From contig NZ_AP025305.1 in the NCBI RefSeq assembly GCF_036492635.1, positions 2,108,001 to 2,172,000 of the forward strand: DNA of 64,000 nt, written 5' to 3'. Numbering within the stretch: the stretch's first letter is position 1; every line of letters starts with the position of its first letter. Below are positions 56,635 to 64,000 of this stretch, one piece after another. Position numbers and translations under genes: made by a program. The notes beneath the pieces are model-generated. The model was not told where the DNA came from. It did not search any database and worked only from the letters and a program-made list of their open reading frames with translations. The stretch comes from Aureibacter tunicatorum (lineage in GTDB: Bacteria; Bacteroidota; Bacteroidia; Cytophagales; Cyclobacteriaceae).

Positions 56635-56662
56635 AAAGCCATGACTTATCATGGCTTTTTTT
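56635..56662 (+). terminator. intrinsic terminator of the PhoX-like gene
   Basis: AAAGCCATGA (56635-56644) and TCATGGCTTT (56649-56658) form a perfect 10-bp stem with loop CTTA and a T run. Confidence 0.9.
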
Positions 56663-56753
56663 ATAACTAATGAACATGATTGACATATAAAGTCCATCAT
56701 AACTTTCATTGAATATTTTAGTGAAGTGCTTAGTGTTTAATATTTTGATTAGG

Positions 56754-58682
56754 ATGAGAAGAATAATGAAATTTGTGATTTTTAGCTTCATATATTTATT
56801 TGGAGCAGGGTTGGATGACAGTATGGCTCAAAAGCAAGCGTATAATTGCGAAAAAGTAGCTGAGCTGTACAGAGATGATTTGTCAAAGTTTGAAAAAGCG
56901 GTCAATGATTTTCATAAGTCAATTGATTTGATGGAAAATACTCTCTTGGTTAAAGAAAAGCTAAAGAATATGAGATTAGCATATAAGAGGTTTGAATTCT
57001 TGTTTTCAAATATTGACCCTGAGATGGCAACAAAATATTTCAACGGAGCACCATTGCCGAAACTAAACTCTAGCGATCCTTCATTATATATTATTGAGCC
57101 AGAAGGTTTACAGGTTTTGGAAGAATTAGTATATGAAGATGAAATAAATTATTCTAAGACTTTGAAATTAGCAAAGAAACTTCAGCGAAAAACCGAGGAG
57201 TTGATGGTTTATCAAAGCAGAAAGTATATAACTGATCACTTGGTGTTTGATGGAGTTCGGTTGGGTTTGATACGATTGAATGCATTTGGAATCACAGGTT
57301 TTGACTCTCCAAGTTTAGAGTATTCTATCTCTGAGTCGAAAGAAACGGTTGTTTCAATTTCACGGGCGATTAATATTTATTTGCCAACTATAGCTGAGAA
57401 AGATCCAGATCTTGCAAGGCGAATAAGATCTTCATTTATTGGATTAGAGGCTACATTTGAGAATGTTTTTTTTGATGATTATGATAGATTGTCTGCTCTA
57501 AAGGACTATATCAACCCATTATATAGCGATTTATTAATCGCTCAAAAATTATTGCAGATTGAAACTATCTATGAGACAATTCCACTCCATACAAGCTTGC
57601 CGCTTAATTACAACTCAATTAATATTTTCTCAGAGAATTTTTTGAATAAATATCATTATGCAAAATTGAGAGAGTCGGAAGATAATAATGATCAAAAGAA
57701 GCTAGGTAAAATGCTGTTCTTTGACCCAGCGCTTTCCGGGAATAATCAGAGATCATGCGCTTCATGCCATAATCCTTCTAAAGGATTTTCTGATGGCAAT
57801 AAAAAGAGCTTGGCTATGGATTTTAACGGAACAGTGCCGAGGAACTCTCCAACTTTGCTTAATTCAATTTATTCTGATCGTTTTTTTCATGATTTGAGAG
57901 CTTTGAAGCTTGAAGACCAGTTTGAGCATGTGATTTTTAGTGATAAGGAATTTGATACTTCTTATAAAGAGATTGTGAGTAAATTGAATGAGAGCAAAGA
58001 GTATAAGGAATTATTTGCTGAAACGTTTGATATGCCAAAGGATGAAGCAGTATCTTCAAGTACGATTCAGCAAGCTATTGCATCGTATGTGGTTTCTCTT
58101 TCGAGTTTGAACAGTGATTTCGATAAATTTATTAGAGGAGAAAGAGACCAAATTAGCGAGAGCGTAAAATTGGGATATAATATTTTTACAGGGAAAGGAA
58201 AATGTGCGACTTGCCATTTTGCGCCTATTTTTAATGGTCTAGTTCCTCCATATTTTAAAGAGAATGAATCGGAGATATTAGGAGTGCCAGTCGCTATTGA
58301 TAATCCTGAGATCGACCCTGATTTAGGTAGGGCGATGGGAGTGTTAAAAGAAAGAACGGAAATTTATGAGCATTCTTTCAAAACTCCGACTGTAAGAAAT
58401 GCTGAACTAACAGGCCCTTATATGCATAATGGTGTGTACTCTACTTTGGAAGAAGTTGTTGATTTTTATAATAATGGAGGTGGTGTTGGCATGGGGATGG
58501 ACTTGCCGAGACAAACATTGCCTTCAGACAGTTTGCATTTGTCTGAGATTGAACAAGAAGCGTTGGTGGACTTTATCAAGTCGCTAACAGATACAGTCGG
58601 CATGAATGCGGTTCCATCATATTTGCCAAAGTTTGAGAATTCTCCTGAATTGAATGCCAGAACTATTGGAGGCGATTATTAA
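56754..58682 (+). CDS. di-heme cytochrome-c peroxidase with imelysin-like N-terminal domain
   Basis: A 642-residue exported protein. After a signal peptide comes an imelysin-like helical domain (about 30-280; LKNMRLAYKRFEFLF and IEPEGLQVLEELVYE), then a MauG/CcpA-type di-heme domain (about 310-640). The heme-c motifs are C335-A-S-C-H339 and C484-A-T-C-H488. Distal segments such as FKTPTVRNAELTGPYMHNG are typical of bacterial cytochrome-c peroxidases. It probably reduces peroxide or carries out a related oxidation in the periplasm. I chose the ATG at 56754; the ATG at 56766 is equally possible, and the frame opens at a TTG at 56709. The end overlaps the truA stop by 4 nt. Confidence 0.88.
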   Translation: MRRIMKFVIFSFIYLFGAGLDDSMAQKQAYNCEKVAELYRDDLSKFEKAVNDFHKSIDLMENTLLVKEKLKNMRLAYKRFEFLFSNIDPEMATKYFNGAPLPKLNSSDPSLYIIEPEGLQVLEELVYEDEINYSKTLKLAKKLQRKTEELMVYQSRKYITDHLVFDGVRLGLIRLNAFGITGFDSPSLEYSISESKETVVSISRAINIYLPTIAEKDPDLARRIRSSFIGLEATFENVFFDDYDRLSALKDYINPLYSDLLIAQKLLQIETIYETIPLHTSLPLNYNSINIFSENFLNKYHYAKLRESEDNNDQKKLGKMLFFDPALSGNNQRSCASCHNPSKGFSDGNKKSLAMDFNGTVPRNSPTLLNSIYSDRFFHDLRALKLEDQFEHVIFSDKEFDTSYKEIVSKLNESKEYKELFAETFDMPKDEAVSSSTIQQAIASYVVSLSSLNSDFDKFIRGERDQISESVKLGYNIFTGKGKCATCHFAPIFNGLVPPYFKENESEILGVPVAIDNPEIDPDLGRAMGVLKERTEIYEHSFKTPTVRNAELTGPYMHNGVYSTLEEVVDFYNNGGGVGMGMDLPRQTLPSDSLHLSEIEQEALVDFIKSLTDTVGMNAVPSYLPKFENSPELNARTIGGDY

Positions 58683-59476
58683 TAATCATTATTAAGATTA
58701 TCAAAGTCGATTTTATTAAGCATCAGTCCTGATGCTGGAGCTACATGGCATATGGGACTGATTTCTTTAGAACTTAGTGAGTCTTTTATTTCTTCTAACG
58801 ATAGATTTCCCAAACCTACTTCAAACAAAGCTCCCATGATCAATCTCACTTGATTTCTTAAAAAACCTCTGCCTTTGATTCTTAGCATATAACTTTTCTC
58901 AGGGAAAAAATTAGCAGTTAGAAGAGTGTTGACTTCTATTCTGCAATGATTGATGGTTCTAGAAAATACAGTTTCCTCAGAGGGCTTGATGCAGTAGCGC
59001 CTGAAGTCATGATTCCCTTCAAATAAAATAGCCGCTTCTTTCATTTTTTCAATGTTAAGATTTGCTAGCTTATATGTCATAAATGGCGCGGCGAATGCGT
59101 TATTTTTATTGCCGTAGGAGAACAAATAAACATATTCTTTTTCAGATGAGTCTTGTATAATATTGAACTTATCGCTAATTGGCTTAGCAGATAATATATC
59201 AATATCATGTGGCAGATTTGATTTCATGCCTTGAAAAAAAGGATCTAATTCAATCTCCTCTCTTGCGAAGAGTTCAAAGCAAGCACTGTTTGCGGATACC
59301 ATAGCGTCTGTTCGGCTAGCTCCTAAAATTTTAAAATCCTCTCTTTGAAGTACAAATCGGATGGTTTTTTCCAACATGGATTGTATTGTCTTAACTCCAG
59401 GTTGTCTTTGCCAACCATGATATCTAAATCCCAAGTATTGAACTCTAATTAGATAACAATGCCATTTTTTTTTCAT
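58679..59476 (-). CDS. truA: tRNA pseudouridine(38-40) synthase
   Basis: TruA makes pseudouridine at positions 38-40 of tRNA anticodon arms. Catalytic D57 is in LGASRTDAMVSA; YLGFRYHGWQRQPG near the N terminus and RIKGRGFLRNQVRLIMG near residue 205 are family motifs. 265 residues. The bacterial consensus is GRTDAGVHA, so the GV to MV change in this copy is a Bacteroidota-type variant rather than a loss. It is the last gene of a minus-strand run after ribF (36-nt gap) and converges on the peroxidase gene. Confidence 0.94.
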   Translation of the reverse strand: MKKKWHCYLIRVQYLGFRYHGWQRQPGVKTIQSMLEKTIRFVLQREDFKILGASRTDAMVSANSACFELFAREEIELDPFFQGMKSNLPHDIDILSAKPISDKFNIIQDSSEKEYVYLFSYGNKNNAFAAPFMTYKLANLNIEKMKEAAILFEGNHDFRRYCIKPSEETVFSRTINHCRIEVNTLLTANFFPEKSYMLRIKGRGFLRNQVRLIMGALFEVGLGNLSLEEIKDSLSSKEISPICHVAPASGLMLNKIDFDNLNNDY

Positions 59477-59512
59477 TACTCGTAAGTTGTGCTGAAGTTC
59501 TATATTAGGGTA

Positions 59513-60442
59513 TTAAAAAGAGGATAGGGCGACAATTTTGTCTTTAGCCAACTGATTTTTCAATTCATCTATATTGTTGAATTTAATTTCATCTCTGATT
59601 CTGTCGATGAAATTGATTTGGATATGTTTATTATAGATATTTTGCTCAAAATCAAAGATGTTCACTTCTATGCTTGGATGATTGTCTATGGTCGGCCTAT
59701 TGCCTATATTCATCATGCCTTTGTAAACTTTGTCATCTCTGTTAATAATGATTTCAACAGAATAAACTCCATTCAGAGGAACTAATTTGTAATCTTCAGC
59801 GATATTGATATTGGCGGTCGGAAAACCGATTGATCGACCAATTTTATTGCCATGAATTACCGTTCCATTGATTTCGTAAGGCCTGCCTAAGTATTTTTTC
59901 GCTTTATTGACATTTCCCGAATCAAGCAATCTTCTGATTTTGGAAGAGCTTAATCCCACATCGTCTATGTCATGACGTGAGATTTCTTCTATATCAAAGG
60001 GGTAAAGATGTGCATGTTGCTTCAAAAACTCAAAACTTCCTTCTCTATTTTTTCCAAACCTATGATCGTAGCCAATAACTAATTTTTGGGTGCCGATTTT
60101 GTCTATTAGAATTTTTTGTATGAACTCGGCGGAGCTCAAGCTGGCAAACTCTTTGGTAAATGGCACTTTAATCAGATGATCGATTCCTGAAGCTTCCAAC
60201 AATTTTAATTTTTCATCGAAAGTACTCAATAGTTTGAGTTTGTGATCATGCTCAAGCACAAGACGGGGGTGAGGCCAGAAAGTAATTAATACTGTCTCGC
60301 CATGATTGTCTTTAGCAATGTCTTTGAGTCTGGAAATGATCTTTTTATGACCTTCATGCACACCGTCAAAACTGCCACTAGTGACAACAGGGCAGTTAGG
60401 AATACGAAAATTGTCAAAAGCGTTGTATATTTTCATTGACAT
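59513..60442 (-). CDS. ribF: bifunctional riboflavin kinase / FAD synthetase
   Basis: RibF phosphorylates riboflavin to FMN and adenylates FMN to FAD. The N-terminal nucleotidyltransferase domain has SGSFDGVHEGHKKI (HxGH-type motif, near residue 25) and a second motif around LSSSKIRRLL. The C-terminal flavokinase domain has GKIGRSIGFPTANI-like sequence and GMMNIGNRPT. 309 residues. Its ATG shares one base with the truB stop (TGATG), so translation is coupled. An internal ATG two codons in is an alternative. Confidence 0.96.
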   Translation of the reverse strand: MSMKIYNAFDNFRIPNCPVVTSGSFDGVHEGHKKIISRLKDIAKDNHGETVLITFWPHPRLVLEHDHKLKLLSTFDEKLKLLEASGIDHLIKVPFTKEFASLSSAEFIQKILIDKIGTQKLVIGYDHRFGKNREGSFEFLKQHAHLYPFDIEEISRHDIDDVGLSSSKIRRLLDSGNVNKAKKYLGRPYEINGTVIHGNKIGRSIGFPTANINIAEDYKLVPLNGVYSVEIIINRDDKVYKGMMNIGNRPTIDNHPSIEVNIFDFEQNIYNKHIQINFIDRIRDEIKFNNIDELKNQLAKDKIVALSSF

Positions 60443-61161
60443 CAGGCTTCTTCAGTGTTGTTCTTGTCGATGACTTCGGATATGTAATTTGAGTATGCTT
60501 GCACATATTCATCCAGTTGGTGAGCGTCTTCGATTTTGAATTCTCCAATGCGAGTTCTTCTTAAAGAGGACATATAGGCTCCTACACCCAATTCTTCGCC
60601 AAAATCTCTGACAAGGCTCCTTATATAAGTCCCTTTGGAACACACTATGCGAAAGTCAATTTCGGGCAAGTTGATGCCAGTTATTTCAAATTCTGAAACG
60701 GTTACATCTCTTGGGTCGATTTTTACTTCTTTGCCTTTGCGAGCGCTTTTATAAACTCTTCTGCCGTCAACTTTTATTGCTGAATGCTGAGGAGGAATTT
60801 GACTGATAACCCCGGTGAATTTATTCGTTAATTCTAGAATTTGTTCTTCGGAAATATGATCTATTTCGGCTACATGCTCAATTTCCGTTTCCAAATCATG
60901 AGAAGCTGTTTTCTTCCCTATAACCATGCTTCCGGTATACTCTTTTTCTTGTGCTTGATAGGATTCTATGGATTTGGTTTTTTTACCTGTGCAAAGGATG
61001 AGCAAGCCAGTGGCCAACGGGTCAAGTGTTCCCGCATGGCCAATTTTTTTTATTTTTAAAAGATATCTCAGTTTCTTCACTACGTCAAATGACGTCCACT
61101 CTTTAGGCTTGTCTATTAGAATGACCTCACCCGCACTAAAATCTTTTTCTTCGAAATTCAT
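60442..61161 (-). CDS. truB: tRNA pseudouridine(55) synthase
   Basis: TruB forms the universal pseudouridine 55 in the T loop of tRNA. Catalytic D47 is in GHAGTLDPLATGLL; the N terminus LIDKPKEWTSFDVVKKLR and GTYIRSLVRDFGEELG are standard. The ATG at 61161 gives 239 residues; the frame continues upstream but those residues overlap uppP and are not family-like. The start shares its A with the uppP stop (TAATG) and its end overlaps ribF, so uppP, truB and ribF are translationally coupled. Confidence 0.96.
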   Translation of the reverse strand: MNFEEKDFSAGEVILIDKPKEWTSFDVVKKLRYLLKIKKIGHAGTLDPLATGLLILCTGKKTKSIESYQAQEKEYTGSMVIGKKTASHDLETEIEHVAEIDHISEEQILELTNKFTGVISQIPPQHSAIKVDGRRVYKSARKGKEVKIDPRDVTVSEFEITGINLPEIDFRIVCSKGTYIRSLVRDFGEELGVGAYMSSLRRTRIGEFKIEDAHQLDEYVQAYSNYISEVIDKNNTEEA

Positions 61162-61961
61162 TATACTAAACTGCTTACGATGGCAATAGTGCCAACAATG
61201 CCGCAATATATGGCAAAATAAATTAACTTCCCTTTCTTTACGATGTTAATCATCAATTTGCATGCTAAAACCCCTGTAACGAAGGAAGCTATAAAGCCTG
61301 CTAAGAGTCCTGCGTTGGAAAAGCCTCCAACTTCGCTTGCCGCTTCGCCTGAAGATTTTATGATGTCAAGTAAATTGGCTCCGATGATTGGAACTAATAC
61401 CATTAGAAATGAAAACTGGGTGGCAACTTCTTTTTTAACACCTAGTATCAATGCGGTTGCGATAGTTGATCCTGACCTAGATATGCCGGGAATAACAGCT
61501 ATAGCTTGGCTTATGCCTATGACAAATGCGTCCAAATAGCTGACGTCCTTTTCTTTGTTTTTGGCATAATATGTAAATGCGAGAAGGCCTGCAGTAAAGA
61601 GCAAAGCGATTCCAACTTTAGTTAAATCGCCAAAAAAGAACTCCTCAATAGTATCTTTAAAGAAAATTCCTACAACAAATATAGGAATCATCGAGATGGC
61701 TATTTTGAAAATGTATTGGGTTTGGCTATTCCATTTGAATTGAAATGCTCCCTTTAAGATGTTGAGTATTTCTTTGTAAAAAACGAAAATAGTCGAGAGC
61801 ACTGTGCCTCCATGGACTATTACTGTGAACCTCAAACTAGTTTCATCGGACACGTTTAATAATTCTTTTGCGATTTCCAGATGTCCGCTGCTGGAAACAG
61901 GCAAAAACTCTGTTAGTCCCTGAATGATTCCAAGGATAATTGCTTTAATAATACTTTCCAT
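61161..61961 (-). CDS. uppP: undecaprenyl-diphosphatase
   Basis: UppP (BacA) recycles the undecaprenyl carrier for cell-wall synthesis in the inner membrane and can give bacitracin tolerance. The 266-residue protein has about eight membrane spans, the motif GLTEFLPVSSSGHLEI near residue 15 and IPGISRSGSTIATAL near residue 155, both typical of the family. It lies between DUF3098 and truB in the conserved ftsX block. Confidence 0.97.
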   Translation of the reverse strand: MESIIKAIILGIIQGLTEFLPVSSSGHLEIAKELLNVSDETSLRFTVIVHGGTVLSTIFVFYKEILNILKGAFQFKWNSQTQYIFKIAISMIPIFVVGIFFKDTIEEFFFGDLTKVGIALLFTAGLLAFTYYAKNKEKDVSYLDAFVIGISQAIAVIPGISRSGSTIATALILGVKKEVATQFSFLMVLVPIIGANLLDIIKSSGEAASEVGGFSNAGLLAGFIASFVTGVLACKLMINIVKKGKLIYFAIYCGIVGTIAIVSSLV

Positions 61962-61975
61962 TAATGGATAAAAAG

Positions 61976-62185
61976 TTACTTTTTAGATTTTTTGAAAATG
62001 GTATAAAATTGTAAAATGAAGCTAGCGATGATTACAATGGGGCCTAAGGTAATTCCAAAGAATCCGAAACCATAATCTTCAGTATCCATGGTCATGATAA
62101 CCAAGCCAATGATGAAGGTAGCAATTCCAATCAACATCCAGATGTAATTGGTTTTGTCAAATGCTAAATTTTTATTTTTTTCCAT
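61976..62185 (-). CDS. DUF3098 small membrane protein
   Basis: A 69-residue protein with two membrane spans (about 14-32 and 42-62), a polar loop with DTEDYGFGF between them and a lysine-rich C terminus. It matches DUF3098, which in Bacteroidota usually lies directly after ftsX. A role in division or envelope work is suggested only by this position. The spacing is 11 nt from ftsX and 14 nt from uppP. Confidence 0.88.
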   Translation of the reverse strand: MEKNKNLAFDKTNYIWMLIGIATFIIGLVIMTMDTEDYGFGFFGITLGPIVIIASFILQFYTIFKKSKK

Positions 62186-62196
62186 ATTTGAATAGA

Positions 62197-63090
62197 TTAA
62201 TATAAATCGTCCAGTTTTACGTAAAGGTATTTTTTTATTGCCGAAAAGGTGCTTGTCAAAGATATCAAAATACCCATGGTCAAAAGCAATCCGAAAAGTA
62301 TGTACAATTGATCGTCGTTGATGAGACGATCGAGTTCCGGAATGTATCTTTTAAGATATGAGGTGAGTATATAGATTATCAATATCGATAGCATGCCACC
62401 GCCTATGCCATAATAAAACGATCGTTTTAAGAATGGCTTTGATATGAAACCATCGGTTGCTCCTGTGAGTTGCATGCTTCTAATTAGAAAGCGTTGGGAA
62501 AATAAGGCAAGTTTGATTGTATTGTGTATCAATACGATGATAGTGATAATCAACAATAGCGAAGTTCCAACTAGTATTATACTTACTTTTGTCAAGTTGT
62601 GGTTGATAATATCAATAAAGCTTTTGATATATTCAACTTCATATACCCCCTCAATCATAGATAAGTCGGATTGAATTAGCTCTAATTGTTCATTGGAATG
62701 AAATTTATTGTTGATTTTTAGAATGAAGACATCTCTTAGAGGGTTTACCCCGATGAATTTGACAAATTCTTCCCCTGTTTCTCGAATGAGCTTTTCGGCT
62801 GCGCTTTCCTTGGATATGAAAGTCACAGCGTCATCATCTTCCGAGTGTGCGAGGAATTCGCTTTTTTGGAGTTTTTGTTGAAGACTAACTTTTTGAGCAT
62901 CGGTAATATTCTTCTTCAAATACACTTGAACTTCGATATTTTTGCGAATGATCTGCGTAAGCTTGTCGGTGGAAATATATAAAACTCCGAATAATCCTAG
63001 TATAAATAATGCTAAAGTGATGCTGAATACAACACTGAAAAAAGGAAATGTTCCAAAAGTTTTACTTTTGTTGAATCGGTTAAAACTCAT
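62197..63090 (-). CDS. ftsX: cell division protein FtsX
   Basis: FtsX is the membrane half of the FtsEX complex, which activates peptidoglycan hydrolases at the septum. The 297-residue protein has four spans: one near residues 18-42, and three in the second half (about 170-195, 220-245, 262-285). The extracytoplasmic region (about 45-165) contains VQVYLKKNITDAQK and VNPLRDVFILKI. It heads the run ftsX-DUF3098-uppP-truB-ribF-truA. ftsE is not adjacent within the window. Confidence 0.95.
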   Translation of the reverse strand: MSFNRFNKSKTFGTFPFFSVVFSITLALFILGLFGVLYISTDKLTQIIRKNIEVQVYLKKNITDAQKVSLQQKLQKSEFLAHSEDDDAVTFISKESAAEKLIRETGEEFVKFIGVNPLRDVFILKINNKFHSNEQLELIQSDLSMIEGVYEVEYIKSFIDIINHNLTKVSIILVGTSLLLIITIIVLIHNTIKLALFSQRFLIRSMQLTGATDGFISKPFLKRSFYYGIGGGMLSILIIYILTSYLKRYIPELDRLINDDQLYILFGLLLTMGILISLTSTFSAIKKYLYVKLDDLY

Positions 63091-63157
63091 AAAGTTGTTT
63101 TTAGCTATTTGCGTTCAAAAATACCCAATAAATTAAGACTGTCTAAATATTTGGAAT

Positions 63158-63191
63158 AAAAAAAGGTTAAATACATTGACGTATTTAACCT
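63158..63191 (-). terminator. intrinsic terminator of the right-edge gene
   Basis: AGGTTAAATAC (63164-63174) and GTATTTAACCT (63181-63191) form a perfect 11-bp stem with loop ATTGAC, followed on the minus strand by a T run. It lies 23 nt after the stop codon at 63214. Confidence 0.85.
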
Positions 63192-63213
63192 GGATTTGTT
63201 CATAGGGGGTAAT

Positions 63214-64000
63214 TTATTGTATAGCTTTTTCTATCTCTTCAATTTTTTTGTCGCTTTTTATTGCTCGCAACTTGGTTATTGCATTTCTCTTTTTGTTGAG
63301 ATGATAATACTTGCGCTTATGTATTAGTATGATCTCAGTTTGTTGATTGTTGAGGTTGACTTCTATTATTCTGTAAGGTATATTATCAAAATCGCCAAAC
63401 AAGGTTAGTTTGCCTTCTTCGAATTTGTAATGACTGCCATACTTGCTGTCGCTGATATTTTCCACATCTGTATAGATATCAGAGTCAGTAGTGTATTTTC
63501 TTTCAATCATCTTCGGAAGATTGTCTTCGGATAGAGCAATGTTTTCTTCGCTGCTGAAAGATGCATTCGTATGGCCAGGCTTGACAATTTCATAATTGCC
63601 CGCTTCAGCAACATGATCCGCAGTTGAGTTCGCATTATTATTCATCGCAAAGTCAGAATTCGCATTTGAGCTTGCTGAAAGAGCATTTGCATTATTTGTA
63701 TAATGCGAGTCAATTTTGCTTGCGTTTAGAGCAACATCACTGCTGATTCTTGGCAGAGGCATCGTAGGAATATCACTGATAACGTCTTTAGCAAAAGGCG
63801 ATTCTATCGCAATATTATATGTATCATTCAACGCTACAAAATTGCTGGCGTCGATCGTGTCGTTTTGGTCGTTTTGATATAAATAATATCCTATGCCTGA
63901 TAGCATGGCTATGGTTATCGTGCTTATAATCGGCACCATGAATTTAGGGTTAAGATGCCAAGGTGTAGTATGCAGGCTTGGAGTCGGCAACTGAGAAAGC
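63214..64000 (-). CDS. single-span membrane protein, N terminus beyond the window
   Basis: The frame stays open to the right edge, so the true start is probably outside. The visible part begins with a short polar stretch containing WHLNPKF, followed by one membrane span (about VPIISTITIAMLSGIGYYLY). A long polar region rich in asparagine, serine and alanine follows, with repeated DxAxNANS-like segments, and a basic C-terminal domain (HKRKYYHLNKKRNAITKL). A short cytoplasmic part, one span and an outer domain resemble Bacteroidota anti-sigma factors, but I cannot confirm that from the visible sequence. A sigma factor gene immediately to the right would support it. Confidence 0.65.
   Translation of the reverse strand, partial: LSQLPTPSLHTTPWHLNPKFMVPIISTITIAMLSGIGYYLYQNDQNDTIDASNFVALNDTYNIAIESPFAKDVISDIPTMPLPRISSDVALNASKIDSHYTNNANALSASSNANSDFAMNNNANSTADHVAEAGNYEIVKPGHTNASFSSEENIALSEDNLPKMIERKYTTDSDIYTDVENISDSKYGSHYKFEEGKLTLFGDFDNIPYRIIEVNLNNQQTEIILIHKRKYYHLNKKRNAITKLRAIKSDKKIEEIEKAIQ

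Noticed and set aside
1-64000. Mobile elements, prophage, CRISPR arrays, tRNA or rRNA genes
   Set aside because: No transposase, integrase or phage genes, no regularly spaced repeats and no tRNA- or rRNA-like sequences were seen on reading both strands.

Overview
The window reads as a stretch of a Bacteroidota chromosome, most likely order Cytophagales. It is AT-rich. Where promoters can be seen they use the Bacteroidota-type -33 TTTG / -7 TAnnTTTG elements, and Shine-Dalgarno sequences are mostly absent. Lineage markers include a PorU-type C25 sortase with a cargo protein carrying a type IX secretion tail, DUF5683, DUF3098 and DUF1573 proteins, and the parA-parB-DUF5683-dapB-lepB and ftsX-DUF3098-uppP-truB-ribF gene orders. 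Genus cannot be fixed from the sequence alone. There are no insertion sequences, prophage genes, CRISPR arrays, tRNAs or rRNAs that I can see; this is mainly core chromosome with a few lineage-specific genes.

Layout. 1-3.6 kb: an ABC exporter cut by the window edge, an AGCS sodium:amino-acid symporter and gcvT. 3.7-5.6 kb: an orphan 623-residue protein with a nucleotidyltransferase-like motif set. 5.8-10.5 kb: a DUF1573 surface protein, trpS behind an unusual leader, an AraC regulator, a thioredoxin-fold protein and ndk. 10.5-15.5 kb: a 44-residue membrane peptide gene, then a signalling operon (PAS kinase, REC-PAS kinase, REC-CRP regulator) ending in an AlkB-like dioxygenase. 15.5-22.4 kb: hypothetical genes, a glycosyltransferase with pdxH, yqgE and a DUF349 protein. 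22.4-22.6 kb: a small structured RNA with its own canonical promoter. 22.6-26.1 kb: an SDR pair and a GAF/PAS sensor without a kinase. 26.1-31.2 kb: the anaerobic focA-pflB-pflA module with a CAT-like acyltransferase and DUF454, preceded by a CRP/FNR-like palindrome. 31-38 kb: a TPR sensor kinase, a secreted hypothetical, a NAMPT-type enzyme, sucC and sixA. 38-45.7 kb: topA and the par/dapB/lepB block. 45.8-51 kb: truC, a pyrophosphate-type phosphofructokinase, oxyR and an S9 peptidase. 51-58.7 kb: porU, a PhoX-like protein with a T9SS tail, and a di-heme peroxidase. 58.7-64 kb: truA, ribF, truB, uppP, DUF3098, ftsX and a membrane protein cut by the right edge.

How the genes fit together. The formate module, the PPi-type phosphofructokinase and succinyl-CoA ligase suggest a facultative anaerobe with energy-sparing glycolysis; the oxyR gene and the AlkB-like gene point to oxidative and alkylation stress defence. 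Envelope biogenesis is well represented (lepB, uppP, ftsX, porU). Many transcription units are bounded by strong intrinsic terminators, which helped confirm gene ends and the small gene at 10.6 kb. The items most worth following up are the sRNA at 22.48-22.58 kb, the orphan nucleotidyltransferase-like protein at 3.7-5.6 kb, the PhoX/peroxidase pair with its hairpin leader, and the trpS leader.
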